Shown here: positions 1 through 8,117 of the stretch, one piece after another
How the letters are laid out: each line of letters starts with the position of its first letter
Position numbering within the stretch: position 1 is the first letter of the stretch
Assembly: GCF_000485595.1 (NCBI RefSeq)
Contig: NW_014577438.1
Coordinates: 143,775 to 168,663 of the forward strand
Source: Priapulus caudatus
Lineage: Eukaryota > Priapulida > Priapulimorpha > Priapulimorphida > Priapulidae
Length of the DNA: 24,889 nt
Direction of reading: 5' to 3'
Notes under the pieces: model-generated
Told to the model about the DNA's origin: nothing
The model's database searches: none
What the model saw: only the letters and a program-made list of their open reading frames with translations
Made by a program: the position numbers and the translations under genes

Positions 1-303
1 TTTCCCCGACATTAACTACAGCACAATCAATTCCTCCCTCAGCATTGCATACACATAGCTTAACATCTGTGGTGCGAATAAAATGTGAACACTGACATGA
101 ATGACGGAATTCGCGCGGCCTACCAAACAGTTCTACTGAATGATAGAGGAACACACCTTATGGATTTACGAAAGAAAACACGACTATTAAATTTTGTTTA
201 ATAGATATTTATTATCAGCGTAGGAAAAAAAACTCGGTAACGCTATTTCGTAATGATAACCCGTAATATTAAGTGTACCCCACAGAAAGACTACTAAAAT
301 TAT

Positions 304-350
<47 letters not shown>

Positions 351-600
351 TAGTTAGCATTGTGGTAAATACTTAATTTTGAGTTCGTTTGCTGCAATCC
401 GAGAGGCAAAATGAGGTATGAACAGTCGAATATCATGCAAAATTTAGGTAGTACAATTTAAGAAAACCACTAGGCTGGTCTTGTGCAATCACGCCAACGA
501 ACAAAAATTAAACTCACTCTCAACGACATAAATAGCCATCGAATCCGAAACAAACTAAAGGTAACATAATTTTAGATATATTTTCTGCCATCATAAAATA
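1..600. other. AT-rich non-coding stretch with (TA)n tract
   Basis: No coding region is recognised here. The only clear structure is an almost pure TA dinucleotide tract at 301-351, with one AAA interruption near 317 and one C at 345. The rest is AT-rich with stops in all frames. It may be intergenic or intronic. Confidence 0.7.
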
Positions 601-603
601 TAC

Positions 604-801
604 ATGAAACAGAAAATTATAATATGTGAAAATACAGAAACAGAGAGAAAAGAAAAGCGAGCCAAAATGGCCGCTGTTGAACACGTCAAAATGGTCACTA
701 CCTACTCGTTCGCTAAACGACTTCGTCTAAAATCTGATACGACAGTTACCGTTGTAGGCTACAATACATCTAATATGTCAAGTGTTCACACAGACAGGTG
801 A
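604..801 (+). other. Possible small first coding exon, unrecognised
   Basis: An open frame of 65 codons runs from an ATG at 604 to a TGA at 799-801. A better start is the internal ATG at 667, in the context CCAAAATGGCCGC, which resembles both a good eukaryotic start context and a YY1-type promoter motif. From there the frame begins MAAVEHVKMVTTYSFAKR. The stop lies inside CAG|GTGACT at 795-803, a reasonable splice donor, so the frame could be an exon that splices before the stop. The peptide has no family, signal peptide or zinc-binding pattern I recognise. Unlike most frames here it is not a microsatellite translation. A chance ORF is the more likely explanation. Confidence 0.15.
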
Positions 802-1212
802 CTCACTCACCCATGTAGAGCTGCGCACGAACGGAAAATGGAAATATCGGTCGACTCGACAGCAAAAAAAACTCAGTAAGGGAACCAAATCGAGTTGCTA
901 CAGAAATTGCCAGAGCGATACTAAAACTGCGCAAAATAGTAAAATGAACAATCAAATAATTCCCTATTTATAGACGTAAGCAGAACAATCAACTGCCGTT
1001 GACGCAAATAGACAGAGAAACCTCATCATACGCAAGAGCGCGGCCAGTCAAATAATGCACGCACGTGAAAGGAAGAGGTCTTAGATAAGATATATAACGA
1101 GGGAATTATTTTACACTTGCGTAACCACGGCTGCTTTCCTGGCCAAGTGCGGATTGGATGTTATCGTATCGGAATAAAGTGCTAAAACACATAATCTTCG
1201 CAGGTAAATGGT

Positions 1213-1318
1213 CACACACACGCACACACACGCACGCACGCACGCACGCACACACGCACACACGCACGCACGCACGCACGCACGCACGCGCGCGCGCGGG
1301 TGTGTGGGTGTGTGTGGG
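1213..1318. repeat. CA/CG/TG alternating microsatellite
   Basis: This is a strict alternating pyrimidine-purine tract. It passes from CACACA through CACGCACG to pure CGCGCG at about 1287-1297, then turns into TGTGTGGG. Such tracts are established Z-DNA formers, and the CA-to-TG switch lets the two halves pair as a hairpin. G runs at 1298-1300, 1306-1308, 1316-1318, 1330-1333 and 1335-1337 follow immediately. ORFs on both strands here are only dipeptide repeats and should not be annotated. Confidence 0.9.
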
Positions 1319-1425
1319 TTCAAACCTACGGGGCGGGTTCAACCCGATATTCGTTAAAAAATACGTGAACATAAGCTTCGCGTGCCAGGTTATGTAGCGC
1401 GCATGCATTTTTTACGCTCGTTTAT

Positions 1426-1878
1426 ATTTTCCTTGGCGTAAGAGTACCGAAGTGATGACGTCACGGTGGCATGACAACGAGCCTGCTGGTTCTACACAAT
1501 CATATGCTCTGGTAACATTAACTACGTGTCGTGTTTTGTACCCGATTGTAACCATCATTCTGAGAGTCATTATTGCAGTTTTTATAGATTTCCAAAGGAT
1601 GGAAGTGAAAAGCAACAAAAAAAAATAAAAATAATTAACAACAAAAAAATTAACAAATTAAAAATTAAATTTTTTTTAAATTCATTATAATATTGCAAAG
1701 ATCGACTGCTACGCGAGCTTTAACCGCTGTCTGCAGCGCACACACTCGTGTTTACGTACGCACAACATTTGTCAGGCGCAGTAAAACCTTATGGAGCCAG
1801 TTGCTTGTGTAGAACCAGCCGTGCGTTGTCTTGCCAACGTGACGTCACACTTCGGTACTCTATATCGCCATGCAAAAC
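1426..1878. mobile_element. Inverted-repeat DNA element with THAP remnant (MITE-like)
   Basis: The ends are inverted repeats. Left arm 1441 to about 1500 begins AGAGTACCGAAGTG; right arm about 1796-1862 ends CACTTCGGTACTCT. Both arms contain TGACGTCA and GGTTCTACACAA in matching position. Weaker similarity (TGGCG on the left, CGCCA on the right) extends to about 1434 and 1872. The interior has a THAP-domain fragment (1520-1621), an A-rich stretch (1615-1680) and about 100 bp of unrecognised sequence. THAP domains are the DNA-binding domains of P-element transposases, so an internally deleted P-like element is a reasonable reading. I found no convincing target-site duplication, so the exact ends and superfamily are open. 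A captured host THAP exon is the alternative. Confidence 0.6.
1520..1621 (+). pseudogene. THAP zinc-finger domain, N-terminal fragment
   Basis: The frame starting AAC at 1520 reads NYVSCFVPDC (1520-1549), then NHHSESHYC, then SFYRFPKDGSE (to about 1609). This matches the start of a THAP (C2CH) domain: the first two zinc ligands as C-x4-C (cysteines at 1532-1534 and 1547-1549), a short polar loop, then the aromatic-x-x-F-P-x-D motif. After GSEKQQ the frame enters poly-A-rich DNA and stops near 1690. The conserved Trp, the distal C-x2-H ligands and the AVPTIF-type end are therefore absent. No in-frame ATG lies immediately upstream, because the ATG at 1504 is in another frame. The fragment sits inside an inverted-repeat element and cannot make a complete zinc finger. 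The motif match is by eye. Confidence 0.6.
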
Positions 1879-2493
1879 AACCGAAGCGAAATGTATGTGA
1901 ATTGGGTTTCCAACATGCGCGGCACATGAAGCATTAACTCATTATTACCCGCGCTACTACAGAATTTACGCGTCTGCTAAGTGTAAGCTTAAGCGTATCA
2001 CCATGCTATATCTAGCATCCGAAGTATTTCAGTTACATGTTTGACTCCCTGGCGCGTTTCGTTTGTGTTGAGCCTGTAAAGACCAATGCGTGGTTCGTTG
2101 GACCTTGCATATATTCACTGAATAATTTCCCCGGGAAACGTTTTTGTTTTATTTTGTAGTCGGAGCAAACGCGTATCCTCGAGTAATAATTCACTTCTTC
2201 GATTAAAATTATACACGCCTTAGGGAGCGACCGCCGGCTCCTCAAATCAACCGAGAGAAAGTCGCGGAAACTGTGTTATGGCATACCGAGAAGTCATACA
2301 TGCATAGTAATAGCCTCGCCTCACCGTGGAAACTACAACATGCAATGGCTAGTTGTTCTTATTACCAGCGGTTGGCAGGAGTAATGTTTTCACCGGCGTG
2401 TGTTTGCCTGTTTGTTGGTCTGCTTTGGTTTGTGGGTTTGTGTACAGCCCTACAGCTGAAAAAAAGTTATGGACGCGATTGTCATAAAATTTC
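1863..2493. other. Unique sequence, no gene recognised
   Basis: Mixed-composition DNA with short open frames only. The stretch from about 2395 to 2493 leads into the tandem repeat that follows. It contains phrases such as AAAAAGTTATGGACGCGATT and CATAAAATTTCAGGATCAG that, from memory, resemble a dispersed repeat seen in many invertebrate genomes. That resemblance is not tested. Confidence 0.5.
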
Positions 2494-2806
2494 AGGATCA
2501 GAAATGGGCTAACTTAGAATGATGAGATTTTGGTGGTGATCCGGATCCAATTTAGATTAATTAATTAATGTAATTGATGAATTATATTAAATTTTCAAGA
2601 TAGGTCAGAAAATGGGGTAACTTAGATATTGACTTACATTTGGTAGTGATCGCGGATCCCAATTAATTAATTAACATACAATATTTAATTATAAATTTTT
2701 TAGGATAGGTCAGAAATGGGGTAACTTAGAATTGATTAGCTTTTGGTGGTGATCCGGATCCCAATTATTATTAATGAATAAATAATTAATAACAATTTTC
2801 ACAGTC
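2494..2806. repeat. 105-108 bp tandem repeat, three units
   Basis: Three head-to-tail units start at 2494, 2602 and 2707 with spacings of 108 and 105 bp. Each unit begins AGG(A)TCAGAAATGGG(G)TAAC, followed by a GATT/GACT-rich segment, the core GGTGGTGATCCGGATCC (variants GGTAGTGATCGCGGATCCC), then an AATTAATTAA-rich spacer ending AAATTTT. GATCCGGATC is itself a 10-bp palindrome. Divergence of roughly 15-20% between units, with indels in the AT spacer, suggests an array that is not recent. There is no coding potential. Confidence 0.85.
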
Positions 2807-2905
2807 ACAGAACTTGAGGGCTGCTCGGCGGAGTCTGTGCTCTCCGAGTGCTCTAGTTCTGCTCTCTATGCAGACCGCGCGCTGCGTATATTTAAACACG
2901 AGGAT

Positions 2906-3119
2906 CTCTATCCATCTAGTCCATCCATCTAATATATCTATCCATCGCATCTATCTATTCTATCTATCTATCCATCTAATCTATCTATCTAAACTATCTA
3001 TTTATTTATCTATCTATCTATCTATCATCTATCTATTTATCTATTTATCCTATTTATCTATCTAATCTATCTATCTATCTATCTATCTATTCTATCCTAT
3101 CTATCTATGCTTATCTTTT

Positions 3120-3152
<33 letters not shown>

Positions 3153-3194
3153 TCTATCATATCTATCTAGCTATCTATCTAGCTATCTATCTAT
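2906..3194. repeat. (CTAT)n tetranucleotide microsatellite
   Basis: About 290 bp of imperfect CTAT/ATCT repeats with interruptions such as TCCATC, TTTATC and CTAGCTAT. Perfect runs of five to seven units occur at 3065-3092 and 3120-3150. ORFs reading ISIYLSIYLS are artefacts. Short similar sequences flank it on both sides (GCGCGCTGCGT at 2877-2887 and 3207-3217). Confidence 0.95.
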
Positions 3195-3785
3195 GGTGGG
3201 GCGTGCGCGCTGCGTGTTATTTGAGTCAAACAGTATCATGCTCTCTGCATGTGAAGATGCTGAATATTATTCTTGATAGACGAACACAAAACTAAACGCA
3301 TAATCTGGGCTCTAAAGTGCGTCCGGCGTTTTCTTGCGCCTAGCTGCGACATGTGTGCTGAGCGATGCTTCTGCGTCTCTAATGTCCGCACTCACACTGA
3401 GAGGGGCTAAATAGAAGCTAAAGAATTAGATTGAGGTGTTAGAGTAGCTTCCGTACGATGGAAGTCGACAATGTTTATCGAATTACTCCGTAGTTGGTCC
3501 GTAGGAATAAGCTCCCACCTACAACGACTACGAGCGAATGACTGTCAGCACTCGCGTGCAAAAGGACCGGTATTTATGGCCCATTGGCAACCCGCGCCAC
3601 CACGTAAACCGGATGCTGGCAAACGCTAATGCGGGAACGCGCGCAACATAAAGACTTCTGCTAATGTCGCATCGAGGCCGTTTCGGGACACCCGGGAGCG
3701 CAGTGTCATGGCGGGATTATGTTCTGTGTGCCCTACGACGACGGAATTAACGCGAAGCAACACGGATGCAATCAGCAGCGCTCTA
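3195..3785. other. CpG-rich unique sequence, no gene recognised
   Basis: The sequence is CpG-rich from about 3300 onward, with no open frame that looks coding on either strand and no RNA gene that I can see. Confidence 0.5.
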
Positions 3786-4185
3786 TCGTCCCTCTCTACT
3801 GTCCCTTTGTAACTCTTTAGCTTCTAATCTCGCCGATCTTTTCCTTCTCCCTCTTTCTATGCTCTGTTTTCTTAAGTGACGCGTTCGCTCTATTTATATA
3901 TATATATTTCTCTCTAGCTGTCAACTCTTCACGAGACTGTTCTAGTGCTTCCCTCGCTCTGTCTCTGCTCTACTCTCTTTTTTCCCATCTTTCTCTCTCT
4001 CCTCTCTCTTGCTCTCTGCCCTCTCGCCGCGCTCTTCTCTCTCTTCCAAATCTCTCGTCTCCTCTCCGTCTCCTCTCCACGCTCTCTCTCTCTATCTCGA
4101 CCCAACATTCATTCATTGTCATCTCTCTCGTCTCATGCGTCTCTCGCAACTTTCCTCTCACTCTCTTTTCAATCTCTGGTGGTCT
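3786..4185. repeat. Polypyrimidine (CT-rich) tract
   Basis: The plus strand is about 80% or more C+T, built from CTCT, CTTT and CTGT words, with a TATATATATATA island at 3894-3907. Serine/leucine-rich frames on the plus strand and arginine/glutamate-rich frames on the minus strand result from this composition. Such tracts can form triplex DNA (H-DNA). Confidence 0.85.
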
Positions 4186-4938
4186 ACCCAAGAAATAATA
4201 CCGCAGGCAAAGTCGCACTTGCCGCGTTGCAGCGGAAAAGACAGCGCTGTCGTCAACTCTGCGCAGTCGATGGCGTTCTTGACGACGTCGCTAGCGATGG
4301 CACGTCGACACGACACGCCGATTTGCCTGAATGCTAATTGCGCGAGGGGCATCTGCCTCGCGCGTGTTTCGCGAGATTCTCGGCGAGGCGCATTAAAGCT
4401 TTGCCGCGTTTGACGAGCGGAATTATTAGCGATGACGGCGAGTAGTGGCCGACGTGCGATGGGCGACTGACAACGACGATAGCTTGATGTATTTATAGAC
4501 CAATTACGAGTGCGCCGACAGCTGCGCTTCGACGCTTAACGCACGCTCGTGTGTATAGTGACACACATGATTACGCACACATACAACGCGACACCCAGGC
4601 AGAGGCGCCGCACGCACGCGGGCACGGTCGATAGTAGCCGCGCGCACGCACGCAGGCACTGAACGCGCTGCGCACGCCGGCACAGACGTCATACTTAAAA
4701 ATATATTTATGATACATATAAATTTTTGGAAATCGCACGTGAACAGTAGAAACGCAGTTCTTGTTCAGTTTTACGTAAATATATATTTTTGATTCAGCTA
4801 TACTCGTTCAAAATATATTCAGATTGCGCATGAGCGTGGAAGGATCATGGCTATAGTCTTGATTAAGTGTCCAAGGTAAGCAGTATCAAGTAGTGTTAAT
4901 TACTTAGAAGGGGCTAATATGCCCAAAGGCACAAGATA
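4186..4938. other. CpG-rich unique sequence, possible regulatory DNA
   Basis: From 4190 to 4700 the sequence is rich in CG dinucleotides (GACGACGTCG, GCGCGAGG, TCGCGCGTGT) without repeat structure. Overlapping frames on both strands (about 130 codons at 4009-4413 plus, 64 codons at 4158-4352 minus) start inside the CT tract or have no domain, so I do not call a gene. From 4700 to 4938 the sequence is AT-rich and unremarkable. Confidence 0.45.
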
Positions 4939-5260
4939 ATGCACACGCGCGCATGCACACTAGCCAACCAGTCTACAGCACCACAAGCGGACAGCACAAA
5001 CACACACACACACACATACACACACACACACCACACACACGCAGCACGACTCGCAACACACACACACACCGCTCACACCCCACACCCAGCCCACAACACA
5101 CACACACCAGCCACACAACACACATCACACACACGCATCGCAACGCACCACGCACGCACGCACGCACGCACACACGACAACACACCACACACACACACCA
5201 CTCACACACACCACACACACACAGCAGCACCACAACACCCCCCCCCCGTCAGCACACACA
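4939..5260. repeat. Interrupted (AC)n microsatellite
   Basis: About 320 bp of AC repeats with frequent single-base breaks (ACACCACAC, ACAACAC), CGCACGCA segments and a run of nine C at 5236-5244. The pattern of isolated extra or missing bases looks partly like long-read indel noise. Thr/His-rich frames here are artefacts. Confidence 0.9.
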
Positions 5261-5690
5261 ACACATTACAATGACGTCGTTAATATCGCGTGGCCGCACT
5301 CTGCGGCGCACGTAATGACGCGACACTGCATGTGCAGCACTCCATACGCAGCGGCTGCGAGCGTGTGCACGTCCGACATACTGCGACTTCGTTGTTGCGC
5401 AGCGAGAATATCGCTCGGAAAGTCGTGCGCGGCGACCATGTTCCAGCTCGAACTCTTATCGCATTCGAACGGCCGCAAACGTTTTTTGAGCTAACGTCGG
5501 CAACGGGAAGGCGACGCGTGTGGGAGGGTTTTCTAAACCGGCTCGCCTAGTCGCAGCGTAGCGACATTATCCGCAGTCGAATATCGCCCATTCGGTCACT
5601 CGCGGCGCCGCGTTCGCCCCCAATTTAATCTTCGTCGCTGCATATCAAGGAGTAGAATAAAACACACACCACACACACACATGCCACTAA
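5261..5690. other. CpG-rich unique sequence
   Basis: Strongly CpG-rich, non-repetitive DNA. An 86-codon open frame lies at 5290-5550 on the plus strand (ending ATGRRRVWEGFLNRLA), and a 70-codon frame overlaps it on the minus strand. Neither has a recognisable domain, and long frames are expected by chance at this composition. A promoter or regulatory role is possible but unsupported. Confidence 0.4.
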
Positions 5691-5887
5691 TATAATATAT
5701 ATATATATATATAATATATTATAATGTGTGTGTTATATATGCTACTCTTGCCGATATATATAACTAATCAAATACCCTAACGATTCCGGGAAAAGAACTA
5801 CATAAAAAATCAGAATTCGTGGCACGTGAATATATGAAACGAAATTGTTCACTCCTAATATATATATATATATATATAGAGAGGAGA

Positions 5888-5923
<36 letters not shown>

Positions 5924-5985
5924 AAGATAGCGAGAGAAGAAAGAAAAATAAAGAGAAATACAGAGAGAGAATGAGAAAATATCAA
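5691..5985. repeat. TA and GA microsatellite cluster
   Basis: TA tracts occur at about 5693-5722, 5755-5761 and 5857-5877. The last is followed directly by an imperfect GA/GAAA polypurine tract to about 5985. The 73-codon minus-strand frame here is a Ser/Leu/Ile artefact of these tracts. Confidence 0.85.
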
Positions 5986-6482
5986 GAGCGTATTAAGAGG
6001 TAAATTCCTTATACTGGCTCTGAATAATATATTATCGGAGGGGGGGGGGGAGTCGATTTTACACTTCTATGCGGAGTGATGTACAACTATCACTAAATGT
6101 GCCTACTATAGGCAAAAAACACCTCTAAAATTAATTATTTGTCCTGGCGGTGGGATACAATGCTTACATAATTCGTGTCGATTTGTGTGCATGGCATGTT
6201 ACTTTAACTAATCAGCGCCTCTTACACTAACCCACGCTACTTAACACTTCATTAATTTAGACTCGAGCCAATGTTTTATTCATACTTAAATTCTCAGAAT
6301 ATAATCTCATGTACACCCACAGTGGAATCAACGGAATCTTTACAATAGAGGCGTCGCAAAAACGCAATTACGTATCCTACAAAAGAGTAAACGCGATAAC
6401 TCTTTTTACCAAATCGTAATATAAATTTTCACGGCGACCCTCTTTCCGACTTTTTGTTATTTGTTGTTCCGAACTCCTTTAG
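5986..6482. other. AT-rich sequence with an 11-G run
   Basis: No gene is recognised. A homopolymer of 11 G lies at 6040-6050. The rest is unique AT-rich sequence leading to the repeat cluster at 6483. Confidence 0.5.
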
Positions 6483-6919
6483 CCTCGTTCACGATGAAGA
6501 CTTCGTATTATAAAAATGCGGTAATTTGCGAATACCGAATCTGAGACAAATACGCGGCCGAAGCGTTCACACGCTGATTCGGCCGCTTCCAAGAAATGCC
6601 GTATTTGCGAGCTGCGAGCTGCTTTAGTAACAATAGCCTCGTTCACACGAGACCTCGTATTTATGAAATACGGTATTTGCGAGCTGCGAGCTGCTTTAGT
6701 AACAATAGCCTCGTTCACACGAGACCTCGTATTTATGAAATACGGTATTTGCGAGCTGCGAGCTGCTTTAGTAACAATAGCCTCGTTCACAAGAGACCTC
6801 TTATTTATGAAATACGGCATTTGCGAAATACCGAATCTGAGACAAAAACGCGGCCGAGCGTTCACGCGCTGATTCGCGGCTCCAGAAATACGGTATTTGC
6901 GAGCTGCGAGCTGCTTTAA
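6483..6919. repeat. 72-bp tandem repeat within a higher-order repeat
   Basis: CCTCGTTCAC begins units at 6485, 6637, 6709 and 6781. The units at 6637 and 6709 are exactly 72 bp and almost identical, containing GAGACCTCGTATTTATGAAA and GCGAGCTGCGAGCTGCTTTA. The first (6485-6636) and last (6781-6919) are longer. Each carries the same inserted block (GAATCTGAGACAAA, then CGCGGCCGA...GCGTTCAC...GCTGATTCG), so the array is long-short-short-long. Because 72 is divisible by three, both strands stay open. This gives a 235-codon minus frame (6479-7186) with a 24-residue repeat and a 107-codon plus frame. I regard both as by-products, since they also cross the neighbouring inverted repeats. Confidence 0.85.
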
Positions 6920-6980
6920 ACAATCAAGCAAACAATGCGAAATAAACAATGCAATGCGCACCAACTGCCGATAAAATACG

Positions 6981-7041
6981 TAGACTGGTCCGCGCTCGAC
7001 AGTTCCACTCGACGCGCAACTGTCGAGCGCGGACCAGTCTA
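6981..7041. repeat. Perfect 24-bp-arm inverted repeat
   Basis: Left arm 6981-7004 (TAGACTGGTCCGCGCTCGAC plus AGTT) is the exact reverse complement of 7018-7041. The spacer is 13 bp (CCACTCGACGCGC). No mismatches occur, so the sequence could extrude as a stable cruciform or hairpin. It lies between the 72-bp array and the next foldback. Confidence 0.9.
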
Positions 7042-7065
7042 TAAAATACGCGGCTTCAGAAATCC

Positions 7066-7270
7066 GGAGCCCATTGTCAGAAACAAAATTAGTCTTAACA
7101 TTAGTCTTAACACTAACATTTTCTCGTAGACCGTCGACAGCACTTTGTTTCGTATTGTTATGAGGAAATCTGCTACGATTTTTCATTCAGGTAACTTCGC
7201 AGCGTTTCTGTCGAAGGTCTAAGAGAAAAAGTTTATGCTAAGGCTAATTTTGTTTCTGACAACGGGCTCC
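7066..7270. mobile_element. Foldback element with ~70-bp arms
   Basis: The left arm (7066 to about 7140) begins GGAGCCCATTGTCAGAAAC and continues AAAATTAGTCTTAACATTAG. The right arm (about 7200-7270) is its inverted copy, ending GTTTCTGACAACGGGCTCC. Further matched blocks are TTTTCTCGTAGACC on the left and GGTCTAAGAGAAAA on the right. The arms differ by substitutions and a ~12-bp gap. The loop (7141-7199) is unrecognised. No transposase is present, so a non-autonomous foldback or MITE is the best description. Confidence 0.7.
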
Positions 7271-7513
7271 AGGACCCGGTTCCATAGTCGTGAATTAACT
7301 CTTAACTCTGAGTTAAATTCCTTAATTCAGAGTTAAAAGTTAACTCAGAGTTAAATTCCGTTTCACAGTCGTGAATTAACTTTAACTCTGAGTTACTTAA
7401 CTCAGGATTTAATCCATGTTTATGAAACCCAAATTTAACTCGGAGTTTACTAACTCAGAGTTAACCTTAACTCAGGCTTAAAGTTAATCCACGACTGTGG
7501 AGCCGGGTCCAGG
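7269..7513. mobile_element. 235-bp palindromic MITE with CCAGG target-site duplication
   Basis: The element occupies 7274-7508. It begins ACCCGGTTCCATAGTCGTG and ends in the inverted copy CACGACTGTGGAGCCGGGT. The interior is a run of palindromic TTAACTCTGAGTTAA words in both orientations. CCAGG lies immediately outside both ends in direct orientation (7269-7273 and 7509-7513), which is what a 5-bp target-site duplication would look like. It sits exactly between the 7066-7270 foldback and the 7514-7688 inverted repeat, so it appears nested. There is no coding capacity and the family is not identified. Confidence 0.75.
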
Positions 7514-7715
7514 TATTTAGCGTTCACACGAGGAAATGCGCGGTCCAAGAGATCCGGTATTTCTCAAGCACGGCAAACTATTCGGAGTCTGGGAAGCCGT
7601 GTATTAATTTTACATCAAATACCGGATCTGTTTAGATACCGTATTTCTTGGACCGCGCATTTGTCCTCGTGTGAACGCTAAATACCGGATTTCTTGCTAC
7701 GTGTGAACGCGGCTG
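7514..7715. mobile_element. Inverted repeat related to the 72-bp array
   Basis: The left arm at about 7513-7563 (GGTATTTAGCGTTCACACGAGG, then GCGCGGTCCAAGA) is inverted at about 7636-7688 (TCTTGGACCGCGC, then CCTCGTGTGAACGCTAAATACC). The loop is about 70 bp. The motifs GTTCACACGAG and CGGTATTT also occur in every unit of the 6483-6919 array, and GTGTGAACGCGG recurs at 7700-7711. The two regions therefore look like rearranged copies of one family. Confidence 0.7.
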
Positions 7716-8117
7716 ACGACGCGCAACTCTGGCCTGTATAGCTCATATAAAGCTAGCGTATAGCGGCGCCCTGTGCGAGCAATTACCTAGTTACGTTAGT
7801 CTCATTATTAATTCACGTCATAATATGCAGATAAATATTATTGTAATCGTAGCTTATAATTAATTTAGCGCCGCGAGTCTCCGCTCCCGCGTCATTAGTA
7901 CGGCTTGACTTTTTACGTCGCCATCCTTAACGCGGACGAGCAAGGCGTGTCAGGACCGCACAGGAAAACCGGAAAATCCGCCCCGTGTGTTTACGTGATG
8001 GCAGGTTATGTGCCAGGCGCGGGCGCGCTAAATGGCGTGGGCATCATCTAGGGAATCGTTTTTAATTCTCGTTAGCTCACATTATTTCCGGCAGGTTTGC
8101 GAAAAAAACTGATATAG
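7716..8117. other. Unique sequence, no gene recognised
   Basis: Between two transposon-like regions lies about 400 bp of non-repetitive sequence, first AT-rich with several ATTA/TAAT words (7795-7870), then CpG-rich. No ORF looks coding. It could be a regulatory element, but nothing here proves it. Confidence 0.4.

Noticed and set aside
1317-1340. Two B-box-like words (GGTTCAAACC, GGTTCAACCC) suggesting a tRNA or SINE
   Set aside because: No A box, acceptor stem or cloverleaf around them. The upstream side is a CA/CG microsatellite.
3945-4413. 130-134 codon plus-strand ORFs
   Set aside because: They begin in a pyrimidine tract and continue into CpG-rich DNA in two overlapping frames. No domain.
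5290-5550. 86-codon plus-strand ORF
   Set aside because: CpG-rich chance frame with an overlapping minus frame. No recognisable motif.
6479-7186. 235-codon minus-strand ORF with 24-residue repeats
   Set aside because: It crosses a 72-bp DNA repeat, a palindrome and a foldback arm. An open plus frame overlaps it, and no domain is recognisable.
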